This document shows, piece after piece, positions 6,698-14,288 of a stretch of 14,288 bases of DNA. The position numbers and the translations under genes were made by a program. Within the stretch, counting starts at the first letter, position 1; each line of letters starts with the position of its first letter. The DNA comes from Bacillota bacterium (lineage in GTDB: Bacteria; Bacillota; Clostridia; Acetivibrionales; DTU013), in the NCBI GenBank assembly GCA_023435925.1, contig JAEZLF010000200.1:1-14288 (forward strand). Reading direction: 5' to 3'. The notes beneath the pieces are model-generated. The model was not told the DNA's origin and did no database searches. It saw only the letters and a list, made by a program, of their open reading frames with translations.

Positions 6698-8182
6698 ATG
6701 TACACAATCGGATTTGACAATAGCAAATATATTAGCATGCAATCTCAGAAAATATTGGACAGGATAGCCTACTTTGGCGGAAAGCTATATCTGGAGTTTG
6801 GCGGAAAGCTTTTTGACGACTACCACGCATCCAGAGTCCTTCCCGGATTTAAACCCGACAGTAAGGTCAAAATGCTGCTGGAGCTGAAGGATCAGGCAGA
6901 AATCGTATTTACGATCTCAGCAGATGATATTGAAAAAAATAAACGCAGAGGAGATCTTGGAATTACATATGATCTTGACGTGCTGCGTTTAATTGATGCG
7001 TTCCGCGAAATTGGCCTGTATGTAGGCAGTGTTGTCATTACCCATTACCGCTCCCAATACACAGCTGATTTATTTCAAAAACGTTTAGTAAACTTAGGTA
7101 TCAAGGTTTACAGACATTACCCGATTCCCGATTATCCAGCCAACATTCCTCTCATTGTAAGTGATGATGGATATGGTAAAAATGATTATATCGAAACAAC
7201 CAGATCGTTGATCGTGGTAACCGCTCCCGGTCCGGGAAGCGGCAAAATGGCAACCTGTTTGTCTCAGCTTTATCATGACCATAGACGTGGAATCAATTCG
7301 GGATATGCTAAATTCGAAACCTTCCCGATTTGGAATCTCCCGCTAAAGCATCCTGTAAATGTTGCCTATGAAGCTGCTACCACAGACCTGAACGATCTGA
7401 ATATGATTGATCCGTATCATCTGGAGGCATATGGTGTTACAACTGTCAATTATAACAGGGATATCGAAATTTTCCCCGTTCTGAACGCCATATTTGAAAA
7501 AATATCGGGCAAATCACCCTATAAGAGCCCTACTGATATGGGTGTTAATATGGCAGGATATTGCATTACAGATGATCCTGCCGTATGTAAGGCTGCCAAT
7601 CAGGAAGTCATCAGAAGATTTTACAATACCAGGTGTTCCGTGAGACAGGGAATGGCAGAAAAAGCAGAAGTTTATAAGCTGGAGCTTTTGATGAATCAAT
7701 TGGGAATATCCATCACGGACCGTCCTGTTGCCGATGCGGCAATCATGCGTTCAGAAGCTACCAATGGACCGGCTGTCGCAATTCAACTCAATGACGGAAG
7801 GATTGTGACCGGCAAAACAAGCTCATTTTTAGGTGCATCCGCTGCATTGTTACTGAATGCATTAAAGGAGCTGGCTGGTATTCACCATGATATTCAGCTG
7901 ATATCACCCATTGTCATAGAACCGATTCAGGCTTTAAAAGTCAAGCACATGGGAAATCGCAATCCTCGTCTGCATACAGACGAGATTCTAATAGCATTGT
8001 CGATTTGTGCCGCTACCAATCCGACTGCAGCACTAGCTATGCAGCAGCTTTCCAAGCTGCGTTGCTGTGAAGCTCATTCCACTGTGATATTATCCCGGGT
8101 TGACGAAAATGTTTTTCAGAAGCTGGGCATCAATCTCACTTGCGAGCCTCAATATCAGACAAAGAAGCTTTATCACCGTTGA
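6698..8182 (+). CDS. DUF1846 family protein of unknown function
   Basis: The 494-residue protein belongs to the DUF1846 family, recognised from the conserved start IGFDNSKYISMQS, the block GGKLYLEFGGKLFDDYHASRVLPGF (27-51) and VTAPGPGSGKMATCLSQLYH (174-193). It is full length, with no signal peptide or membrane segment, so a cytoplasmic protein is expected. APGPGSGK (176-183) resembles a P-loop, hinting at nucleotide binding, but Met replaces the usual Thr or Ser after Lys. The 60-base region before the ATG has only a weak GAGAG ribosome binding site. Neighbours do not suggest a role: it lies alone between the rnc pair and smc. No function is claimed. Recognition of the family is firm, from memory of the motif pattern. 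Confidence 0.9.
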   Translation: MYTIGFDNSKYISMQSQKILDRIAYFGGKLYLEFGGKLFDDYHASRVLPGFKPDSKVKMLLELKDQAEIVFTISADDIEKNKRRGDLGITYDLDVLRLIDAFREIGLYVGSVVITHYRSQYTADLFQKRLVNLGIKVYRHYPIPDYPANIPLIVSDDGYGKNDYIETTRSLIVVTAPGPGSGKMATCLSQLYHDHRRGINSGYAKFETFPIWNLPLKHPVNVAYEAATTDLNDLNMIDPYHLEAYGVTTVNYNRDIEIFPVLNAIFEKISGKSPYKSPTDMGVNMAGYCITDDPAVCKAANQEVIRRFYNTRCSVRQGMAEKAEVYKLELLMNQLGISITDRPVADAAIMRSEATNGPAVAIQLNDGRIVTGKTSSFLGASAALLLNALKELAGIHHDIQLISPIVIEPIQALKVKHMGNRNPRLHTDEILIALSICAATNPTAALAMQQLSKLRCCEAHSTVILSRVDENVFQKLGINLTCEPQYQTKKLYHR

Positions 8183-8217
8183 ATAGGGAAATAGCTGTCT
8201 GCTTGCCATAAAATTCA

Positions 8218-8245
8218 TTGAATCTGCTCATGATTATGTTAAAAT
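8218..8245 (+). promoter_or_regulatory. Predicted promoter for smc-ftsY
   Basis: TTGAAT (8218-8223) and TAAAAT (8240-8245) are 16 bases apart, close to the vegetative consensus. Transcription would begin near 8252, leaving a leader of about 60 bases. TGCAGC (8251-8256) and GCTGCA (8277-8282) in that leader form a small inverted repeat. The -10 covers an in-frame ATG at 8244, so that ATG is unlikely to be the smc start. Confidence 0.5.
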
Positions 8246-8312
8246 GGATATGCAGCTTTTATTGTATCCGTGTAATGCTGCACTTGCAATGATATGTTGT
8301 GGAGGGGTATTT

Positions 8313-11300
8313 TTGTATTTAAAGCGTTTAGATATCCAAGGTTTTAAGTCCTTTGCAGAGAAAATAAACCTGGAATTCAATAATGGCATCACGTCTGTAG
8401 TTGGACCCAACGGCAGCGGTAAAAGCAATATTGCAGACGCAATCCGATGGGTTCTTGGAGAACAGAGCATTAAAACCCTCCGTGGCAGCAAAATGGAGGA
8501 TGTTATTTTTGCAGGTACGGAGCACAGAAAGCCCCTTGGCTTTGCTGAGGTTTCTATTACCTTGGACAATTCTGATTCCGCTCTTCCAATCGAATTCGGC
8601 GAGGTGACAGTAACCCGCCGTGTTTTTCGTTCCGGAGAAAGCGAATACCTAATCAATAAAACACCCTGCAGACTAAAGGATATTACAGAGTTATTCCTCG
8701 ATACCGGTATCGGCAGAGATGGCTATTCTGTTATTGGTCAGGGCAGGGTGGACGAGATATTGAGTACCCGCTCCGAAGACCGAAGGCATATATTTGAAGA
8801 AGCATCAGGTATCATGAAATATAAGGTCCGCAAGCTGGATGCCGAAAAGAAGCTTGAATTGACAAGGCAGAATCTGGAACGGATCAATGACATCATCAAT
8901 GAACTGGAATCACAGCTTGTCCCTTTGAAGGAACAATCCGAAGCTGCCCGCAGATATCTGGATCTCAGGGAACACCTCAAGGAACTGGAGGTCAATGTCT
9001 ATCTCGACAGTATGGAAAAATTCAAGGATAAGCTGGCCGTCTATGATGAACAGTATAAGACAGCCAAAGACCAGGTTGAGGCTGAGAACAAGAAGCTGGA
9101 GGACATCACCAGCTCAAATAAAGAAAAGACAGATCTTTTGAAGAATTTTGATGAAAAGCTGGAAGCAGCAAGACAGCAGTTTCACTTGCTGGAAGGAAAT
9201 ATTGAACGCTGCAGCTCGGATATCAAGCTCAATAATGAGAAAATCGAAAACCTGACACAAAATATCGTCCGGTTGGATACGGAGGCAAAGGAATTCCAGG
9301 ATAAAATGTCCGGACTCGATAAGGAAGAGGCGGCCAAAAAGGATAAGCTCAAATACCTGGAGAGACAATTGCAGGACTATACCATAAAGCTTTCGGAATA
9401 CGAAAAGCAAATGGAAGAATTGCTGAAGACGCTAAATGAAAGCGAAAGAAATATAGAATTGCTCAAAAGCGGTATCATGGATAAAATGGACATTCAGTCC
9501 GATAAGAGAATGCAGATCAGCAATGTCAAAACCCATATGGAGAACATGCAAAAGCGTCAGAGAAATATTGATACCGAAGTTTATCAGCATGTGATCGAAA
9601 ATGATAATGAAAAAATGAAAAAAGAGGATCTGGCGGAAAGTATCCGGCATGCATCCGAACAGATCCGGCAGCAGAGTGAGAAAAAGCAGGAGCTGCTCAA
9701 TGAGCAGGCTGAGTCCGATAAAATGCTGAATGAAATGCGTCTGAGGCAAAGTAAGCTGAAATCGGATATTCAGTTTAAGACCTCACGAATGCGTACCTTG
9801 AAAGAAATGGAGCAAAACCTGGAAGGATATAACAGAAGTGTTAAGCAGGTACTACAGGCATGCCGCGAATCTCAGGAATTTGGCAAGGGTATCCATGGAG
9901 CGCTGGCGCAGCTGATCCGGGTCGATAAAAAATATGAGGCCGCTATTGAGATGACTCTTGGCAGTGCCTTGCAGAACATCGTTACTGAGAGTGAAGAGGC
10001 CGCAAAGAAAGCAATTGAATATCTGAAATCCAATAAACTGGGGCGGGCAACCTTTCTGCCCATCAGCTCTGTAAACGGAAAAAGTTTCGATGCATCCATG
10101 CTTAGCCGCATTAATCGCAGTGAGGGTTTCTGCGGAGTGGCATCTGATCTGGTGGAATTTAATCCGAAATACGGCGGAATTATGGGAAGTCTACTTGGCA
10201 GAGTCGTAGTGACCGATAACCTCGACAATGCCATAAGGATGGCACGGGCATTTGGATATTCCTTCCGAATTGTCACGCTGGAGGGAGATATTCTTAGTAC
10301 CGGCGGTTCCATGTCCGGCGGAAGTCTTGAAAACAGGGGGCCTGGAATATTAAGCAGAAGCAGGGAAATCACGGAACTGGAAACAGAACTGCAAAACCTG
10401 AAAGCTTCTGATGTCGCATTGGAAAAGGACATTGGGCTGCTGACCGAGGACATCGGACAGATCGTTTCTGAAATCTCATCGATCGACAACGCAATTAAAA
10501 ATAATGAATTGGTTAAAATAAGAGATGAAAGCCATCTGGCACAGGTAGAGGAAAACATCAAAAGAATACTGGCCCGGATGGATATGCTGAAGCAGGAAAA
10601 AGAACAGCTCGACAGGCAGCTGAATGACATTTCCCAGGAAATGGACAAGTATCAGCAGGAGCTTCAATCGATTGAACTTGAGATTAGTGAAGCCAGGAAA
10701 ACCGTTGCCGAGTTCCAGGACAAGCATAAGGAGGACCAATCTGTAAGGGATGCTCTTCATGCGGACATCACGGACTTCAAGATCTCTGTCAATTCTATCA
10801 AAGAGAGTATGGAGAGTGTGAAGGAGAATTCCGACCGGCTTGCCGCTGAGAAAGACGCATTGCTGAAGGGAATCTCCAGAAAAGAAAGCGAAAAGACGAA
10901 ATCCCTTGAGGAAATAAAGAAGCTGGAGTTATTAAATGAGAGCTTAAACGTGCTCATTCGGAAGCATGAGGAAGAGAAATCAGGCAAGACCTTTGAGCTG
11001 GACCGATTGGCCGAGGAACGAAAGATACTGGAAGAGGATCTTTTTGACATTGTCAACAAGATTAATGATGCAAATAAAAACATATTGCTGCTTCAGGAAG
11101 AATACTCCAGGGTAGAGGTGAAAAAAGCCAGGCTGGAAACTGAAATGGAAGCGTTGCAAGACAGAATGTGGAATGAGTATGAGCTGACCTATTCAAGCGC
11201 ACTGCTGCTGAAAAAGGAGATCGGGAGTCTGACACAGGCTCAGAAGAGGATTACTGAGCTCAGGAACAATATTAAAGAGCTTGGCACAGTGAATGTAGCT

Positions 11301-11891
11301 TCTATTGAGGAGTATGTCAAGTCAAAAGAACGGTACGAGTTCATGAGTAATCAAAGAAATGACATGGAGCAGGCCAGAGAAAAACTGCTTCGTGTTGTTC
11401 AGGAAATGACTTCCATCATGAAAAAGCAATTTCTGGAACAGTTTAAATTAATTAACGAGAACTTTAGCATTGTGTTCAAGGAACTGTTTAATGGTGGGCG
11501 TGCAGGTTTAATACTGGTAGATCAGGAAAACGTCCTGGAAAGCGGAATTGAGATCGAGGTACAGCCTCCCGGAAAGAAGCTGCAGAATATGATGCTGCTT
11601 TCCGGCGGAGAAAGAGCTTTTACGGCAATAGCACTGCTTTTCTCCATTTTGAGGCTGCGTCCGTCACCTTTCTGTGTACTGGACGAAATTGAAGCAGCTC
11701 TGGACGATGCCAATGTATATCGGTTTTCAGAGTATCTGAGGCGTTATTCTGATCAGACACAGTTTATCATGGTCACACACAGAAAAGGTACCATGGAAGG
11801 CTCCGATATGCTTTACGGAGTAACCATGCAGGAACACGGTATTTCAAGAATTGTATCAATGAAAATGGGAGAAAAGGTGGCGGTTCAATAA
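8313..11891 (+). CDS. smc: Chromosome segregation protein SMC
   Basis: This is the condensin ATPase that, with ScpA and ScpB, extrudes and organises chromosomal DNA. With a TTG start it is 1192 residues, normal for the family. The N-terminal ATPase half has Walker A GPNGSGKS (31-38) and a Q-loop at Gln143. Long coiled coils flank a hinge at about 524-675, including GGSMSGGS near 664. The C-terminal half has signature LLSGGE (1095-1100), Walker B with Asp1124 and Glu1125, and His1156. The TTG at 8313 follows GGAGG (8301-8305) by 7 bases and gives the typical start (M)YLKRLDIQGFKSF. The frame is open to an ATG at 8244, but this adds an unusual Cys-rich stretch and lies in the predicted -10. ftsY starts 2 bases after the stop. 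Confidence 0.97.
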   Translation: MYLKRLDIQGFKSFAEKINLEFNNGITSVVGPNGSGKSNIADAIRWVLGEQSIKTLRGSKMEDVIFAGTEHRKPLGFAEVSITLDNSDSALPIEFGEVTVTRRVFRSGESEYLINKTPCRLKDITELFLDTGIGRDGYSVIGQGRVDEILSTRSEDRRHIFEEASGIMKYKVRKLDAEKKLELTRQNLERINDIINELESQLVPLKEQSEAARRYLDLREHLKELEVNVYLDSMEKFKDKLAVYDEQYKTAKDQVEAENKKLEDITSSNKEKTDLLKNFDEKLEAARQQFHLLEGNIERCSSDIKLNNEKIENLTQNIVRLDTEAKEFQDKMSGLDKEEAAKKDKLKYLERQLQDYTIKLSEYEKQMEELLKTLNESERNIELLKSGIMDKMDIQSDKRMQISNVKTHMENMQKRQRNIDTEVYQHVIENDNEKMKKEDLAESIRHASEQIRQQSEKKQELLNEQAESDKMLNEMRLRQSKLKSDIQFKTSRMRTLKEMEQNLEGYNRSVKQVLQACRESQEFGKGIHGALAQLIRVDKKYEAAIEMTLGSALQNIVTESEEAAKKAIEYLKSNKLGRATFLPISSVNGKSFDASMLSRINRSEGFCGVASDLVEFNPKYGGIMGSLLGRVVVTDNLDNAIRMARAFGYSFRIVTLEGDILSTGGSMSGGSLENRGPGILSRSREITELETELQNLKASDVALEKDIGLLTEDIGQIVSEISSIDNAIKNNELVKIRDESHLAQVEENIKRILARMDMLKQEKEQLDRQLNDISQEMDKYQQELQSIELEISEARKTVAEFQDKHKEDQSVRDALHADITDFKISVNSIKESMESVKENSDRLAAEKDALLKGISRKESEKTKSLEEIKKLELLNESLNVLIRKHEEEKSGKTFELDRLAEERKILEEDLFDIVNKINDANKNILLLQEEYSRVEVKKARLETEMEALQDRMWNEYELTYSSALLLKKEIGSLTQAQKRITELRNNIKELGTVNVASIEEYVKSKERYEFMSNQRNDMEQAREKLLRVVQEMTSIMKKQFLEQFKLINENFSIVFKELFNGGRAGLILVDQENVLESGIEIEVQPPGKKLQNMMLLSGGERAFTAIALLFSILRLRPSPFCVLDEIEAALDDANVYRFSEYLRRYSDQTQFIMVTHRKGTMEGSDMLYGVTMQEHGISRIVSMKMGEKVAVQ

Positions 11892-11893
11892 TT

Positions 11894-12802
11894 ATGGGAT
11901 TCTTTGACAGACTGAAGGAAGGACTTTCAAAAACACGAAAGGGAATTACGGAAAAAATAGATCAGGTACTGGTTTCCTTTGGGAAAGTAGACGATGAACT
12001 CTTCGACGAACTGGAAGAAGCACTGATCACTTCGGATATCGGGATAGACACAGCCTTGCGTATTATTGAAGGCGTCAAGAAAAAGGTGAAAGAAGGTAAG
12101 GTCACCGATCCGTTGAAAGTGAAAACATTACTGAAGGAACAGCTGGTGGAAATATTGGGTGATAGCAGCACTTCCCTTGATATAGAGCCGTCACCGGCAG
12201 TGATCATGGTAATAGGAGTCAACGGTGTCGGAAAAACAACTTCCATTGGGAAAATAGCAAATCTGCTGAAAAAAGATGGAAAGAAAGTCATGCTGGCGGC
12301 AGCGGATACCTTCAGAGCTGCTGCAATCGACCAGCTGGAAATATGGTCAAAAAGAGCGGGAGTAGAGCTGATCAAGCAGGCTGAGGGATCTGATCCGGCT
12401 GCGGTTATTTACGATGCCGTTCAGGCAGCCAGAGCAAGGAAGGTTGATGTGCTGATCTGCGACACTGCTGGAAGACTTCATACGAAAAAAAATTTAATGG
12501 AAGAATTACGGAAAGTTTCCCGAATCATAGACAGGGAACTTCCGGAAGCAAAGCGTGAAAACCTTCTGGTTCTGGACGCAACGACAGGACAGAATGCCGT
12601 TTCACAGGCCAAAACCTTCAGTGAGGTCACAGATATTTCCGGGATTGTATTGACCAAGCTTGACGGAACAGCAAAAGGCGGCATTGTGATAGCAATCAAG
12701 TCGGAGCTTGATATTCCTGTCAAGCTGATCGGTGTCGGAGAACAGATGGACGATTTGCAGCCATTTGATTCAAAGGACTTTGTGGAGGCACTATTCTCCT
12801 GA
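11894..12802 (+). CDS. ftsY: Signal recognition particle receptor FtsY
   Basis: FtsY is the GTPase at the membrane that receives SRP-bound ribosomes and passes them to the Sec translocon. The 302-residue protein starts with a short amphipathic segment (MGFFDRLKEGLSKTRKG) likely to touch the membrane, then the N domain and the G domain. G-domain motifs are GVNGVGKTTS (108-117), DTFRAAA (138-144), DTAGR (190-194), TKLDGTAKGG (254-263) and GVGEQ (280-284). It lacks the long acidic A domain of E. coli FtsY, as is normal in Firmicutes. An AAGGTGG lies inside the end of smc, and the two genes are 2 bases apart, so translation is probably coupled. No clear terminator follows. Confidence 0.97.
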   Translation: MGFFDRLKEGLSKTRKGITEKIDQVLVSFGKVDDELFDELEEALITSDIGIDTALRIIEGVKKKVKEGKVTDPLKVKTLLKEQLVEILGDSSTSLDIEPSPAVIMVIGVNGVGKTTSIGKIANLLKKDGKKVMLAAADTFRAAAIDQLEIWSKRAGVELIKQAEGSDPAAVIYDAVQAARARKVDVLICDTAGRLHTKKNLMEELRKVSRIIDRELPEAKRENLLVLDATTGQNAVSQAKTFSEVTDISGIVLTKLDGTAKGGIVIAIKSELDIPVKLIGVGEQMDDLQPFDSKDFVEALFS

Positions 12803-12869
12803 GTCTATGCTGCAATGCAGAATGAACTAATTTTCTTATCCATGTTCGGATATTACTTCAATTTTTCCC

Positions 12870-12898
12870 TTTACATTCGAACGTATGTTTGGTAATAT
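12870..12898 (+). promoter_or_regulatory. Predicted promoter of the helicase gene
   Basis: TTTACA (12870-12875) and TAATAT (12893-12898) are separated by exactly 17 bases, a strong vegetative promoter match. The leader to the ATG at 12944 would be about 40 bases. The LexA-type box lies within the spacer, the usual position for repression. Confidence 0.65.
12878..12891 (+). promoter_or_regulatory. LexA (SOS/DinR) box
   Basis: CGAACGTATGTTTG matches the Gram-positive LexA operator CGAACRNRYGTTYC at every position except the last, where G (the symmetric base) replaces C. It lies between the -35 and -10 of the predicted helicase promoter, where bound LexA would block RNA polymerase. The operator consensus is established for Bacillus and related Firmicutes; its use here is inferred from sequence and position. 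Confidence 0.8.
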
Positions 12899-12943
12899 AT
12901 ACCTGTATGCAAGCGAAAAAGGTAAAAGGATAGTGGCTGAACC

Positions 12944-14288
12944 ATGGATGAACATAGCAATCTGAAGAGTTTCAACCCGTTAATAAAGGATTGGTTTCTT
13001 GAAAATATAGGGACACCCAGTGAGCCGCAAAGGAAAGGCTGGCCTGAGATTTCATCCGGCAGGAATGTGCTGATTTGTGCACCAACTGGCTCCGGAAAAA
13101 CTTTTGCCGCCTTTCTAAAATGTCTGGATTGGATTTATACGAGTAAGCAGTCGGATACAAAAAATACCGGTATCCGTATCGTCTATATTTCGCCGCTCAA
13201 AGCATTAAATAATGATATATACCGGAATCTTGAGCTTCCCATCGCCGGAATAAGGCAACGGGCTGAAAGATTGCATCAGTTCCTTCCCGACATTGAAATC
13301 GCCGTCAGAACAGGGGATACGCCTCAAAAAGACAGAACCAGAATGCGCAAACATCCTCCGGATATATTGATCACTACACCGGAGTCCCTTTTTATCATGC
13401 TGACTTCCGATTCCTACAGAACCCTTTTTTCTACTGTGGAATATCTGATTCTGGATGAAATTCATTCGATCTGCGCCAACAAGCGTGGAGTTCACCTGGC
13501 TGTGACAATTGAACGATTGGAACGGATAGCCGGTAAGCCATTAAAACGTATTGGTCTTTCCGCAACGATCAATCCGCTGGAGGAAGCTGCACATTTCCTT
13601 GCCGGCGCGAAACGAAATGTTTCCATTATCAACTGCGACCGGAAAAGGTCCTTCGAACTGTTGGTAAGTCTGCCGGTCAAGGATTTGAAGGTCTTAAAGG
13701 ACAACACCATCTGGCCGGCCATTTATTCCGAGCTCCTGGCTTTGATTCAGGCTCACCAATCCACATTGATATTTGTGAATAACCGCAGAGTAGCCGAGCT
13801 TGTCGCTTCCGGGCTGAACACTCTTGCCGGGGTGCATTTTGTAAAAACACACCATGGGAGTGTTTCAAAGGAGGTCCGGCAGGAACTGGAACGCCAACTG
13901 AAAGCCGGTGAAATAACCTGTCTTGTTGCAACCTCCTCTCTTGAACTGGGAATTGATATCGGAGGTATTGATCTTGTCGTACAGATCAGCGCTCCCGGTT
14001 CCGTTTCCCAGGTGCTGCAAAGAATCGGAAGATCAGGCCACAGGTTGGATGCGTCCAGTAAAGGCGTCATTATTCCCAAAACAAGGGGTGACCTGCTGGA
14101 TTCCGCGTTTGTCTCCTATTTGACGAAGAAATATGAGGTGGAGAATGTAAAAGTCCCGCAAAACTGTCTGGATATACTGGCTCAGCAAATCACCTCCATT
14201 TCGTGTGAAGGAGAGCAGGATGCATCTGTTTTGTATGCAATGATTTGCCAATCCTACCCTTTCAGAGACCTTCCCAGGAAGCAATTTA
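12944..14288 (+). CDS. Lhr-type superfamily 2 DNA helicase (5' part, cut by window end)
   Basis: The frame is open from 12944 to the window end, giving 448 codons. Helicase motifs appear in order: Gln29, Walker A APTGSGKT (46-53), SPLKAL (83-88), TPESL (145-149), DEIH (171-174), SAT (206-208), IFVNNRR (276-282), ATSSLELGIDIG (329-340) and QRIGRSGHR (359-367). After motif VI, NCLDILAQQI (407-416) is typical of Lhr-family proteins. Lhr proteins are 3'-5' ATP-dependent helicases linked to DNA repair. An in-frame TGA at 12938-12940 makes the ATG at 12944 the first possible start. The ribosome binding site AAAAGGA (12924-12930) is 13 bases away, which is weak. Whether the full protein is a core form or a long form cannot be told. 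The LexA box upstream supports a DNA-damage role. Confidence 0.93.
   Translation, partial: MDEHSNLKSFNPLIKDWFLENIGTPSEPQRKGWPEISSGRNVLICAPTGSGKTFAAFLKCLDWIYTSKQSDTKNTGIRIVYISPLKALNNDIYRNLELPIAGIRQRAERLHQFLPDIEIAVRTGDTPQKDRTRMRKHPPDILITTPESLFIMLTSDSYRTLFSTVEYLILDEIHSICANKRGVHLAVTIERLERIAGKPLKRIGLSATINPLEEAAHFLAGAKRNVSIINCDRKRSFELLVSLPVKDLKVLKDNTIWPAIYSELLALIQAHQSTLIFVNNRRVAELVASGLNTLAGVHFVKTHHGSVSKEVRQELERQLKAGEITCLVATSSLELGIDIGGIDLVVQISAPGSVSQVLQRIGRSGHRLDASSKGVIIPKTRGDLLDSAFVSYLTKKYEVENVKVPQNCLDILAQQITSISCEGEQDASVLYAMICQSYPFRDLPRKQF

Noticed and set aside
9872..10648. Minus-strand open frame of 258 codons inside smc
   Set aside because: It is the antisense shadow of the smc hinge and coiled-coil region, is Ser-rich as expected from reversed codons, and shows no recognisable motif or start signal.
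12810..12820. Palindrome CTGCAATGCAG after ftsY as a terminator
   Set aside because: The arms leave only a one-base loop and no T-run follows closely, so it is unlikely to terminate transcription.
12933..12965. Short GTG-started frame just before the helicase start, as a leader peptide
   Set aside because: It is only ten codons, its ribosome binding site is 2 bases from the GTG, and it overlaps the helicase start out of frame; nothing supports translation.

Overview
The window looks like chromosomal housekeeping DNA from a low-GC, Gram-positive anaerobe of the class Clostridia. I infer this from the AT-rich sequence, strong AGGAGG-type ribosome binding sites, occasional TTG starts, and the clostridial order of fatty-acid genes followed by rnc, then smc and ftsY. 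All eleven genes lie on the + strand. The last is cut by the window end. No tRNA, rRNA, CRISPR array, insertion sequence or phage gene was seen, and no gene-free stretch exceeds about 240 bases.

Region 1 (about 1-4640) is a type II fatty-acid synthesis cluster: fabH, fabD, fabG, acpP and fabF. FabD loads malonyl groups onto the carrier protein AcpP. FabH starts chains from acetyl-CoA-type primers, FabF elongates them and FabG reduces the 3-keto intermediates. A strong intrinsic terminator lies directly after acpP, so fabF depends on readthrough or its own promoter. No enoyl-ACP reductase (fabK/fabI) or dehydratase (fabZ) lies in the window.

Region 2 (4700-6520) holds rnc (RNase III) and a short Elp3-like radical SAM protein without an acetyltransferase domain. 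Region 3 (6600-8180) is a single gene of the uncharacterised DUF1846 family behind its own plausible promoter. Region 4 (8218-12802) is the smc-ftsY pair, with 2 bases between the genes. It encodes the chromosome condensin ATPase and the signal recognition particle receptor. smc probably starts at a TTG codon.

Region 5 (12870-14288) is the most interesting part. A large Lhr-type superfamily 2 helicase begins at 12944 and runs off the window end. Its promoter (TTTACA, 17 bases, TAATAT) carries a very good match to the Gram-positive LexA/SOS box (CGAACGTATGTTTG) in the spacer. This predicts a DNA-damage-inducible helicase, transcribed separately from smc-ftsY.
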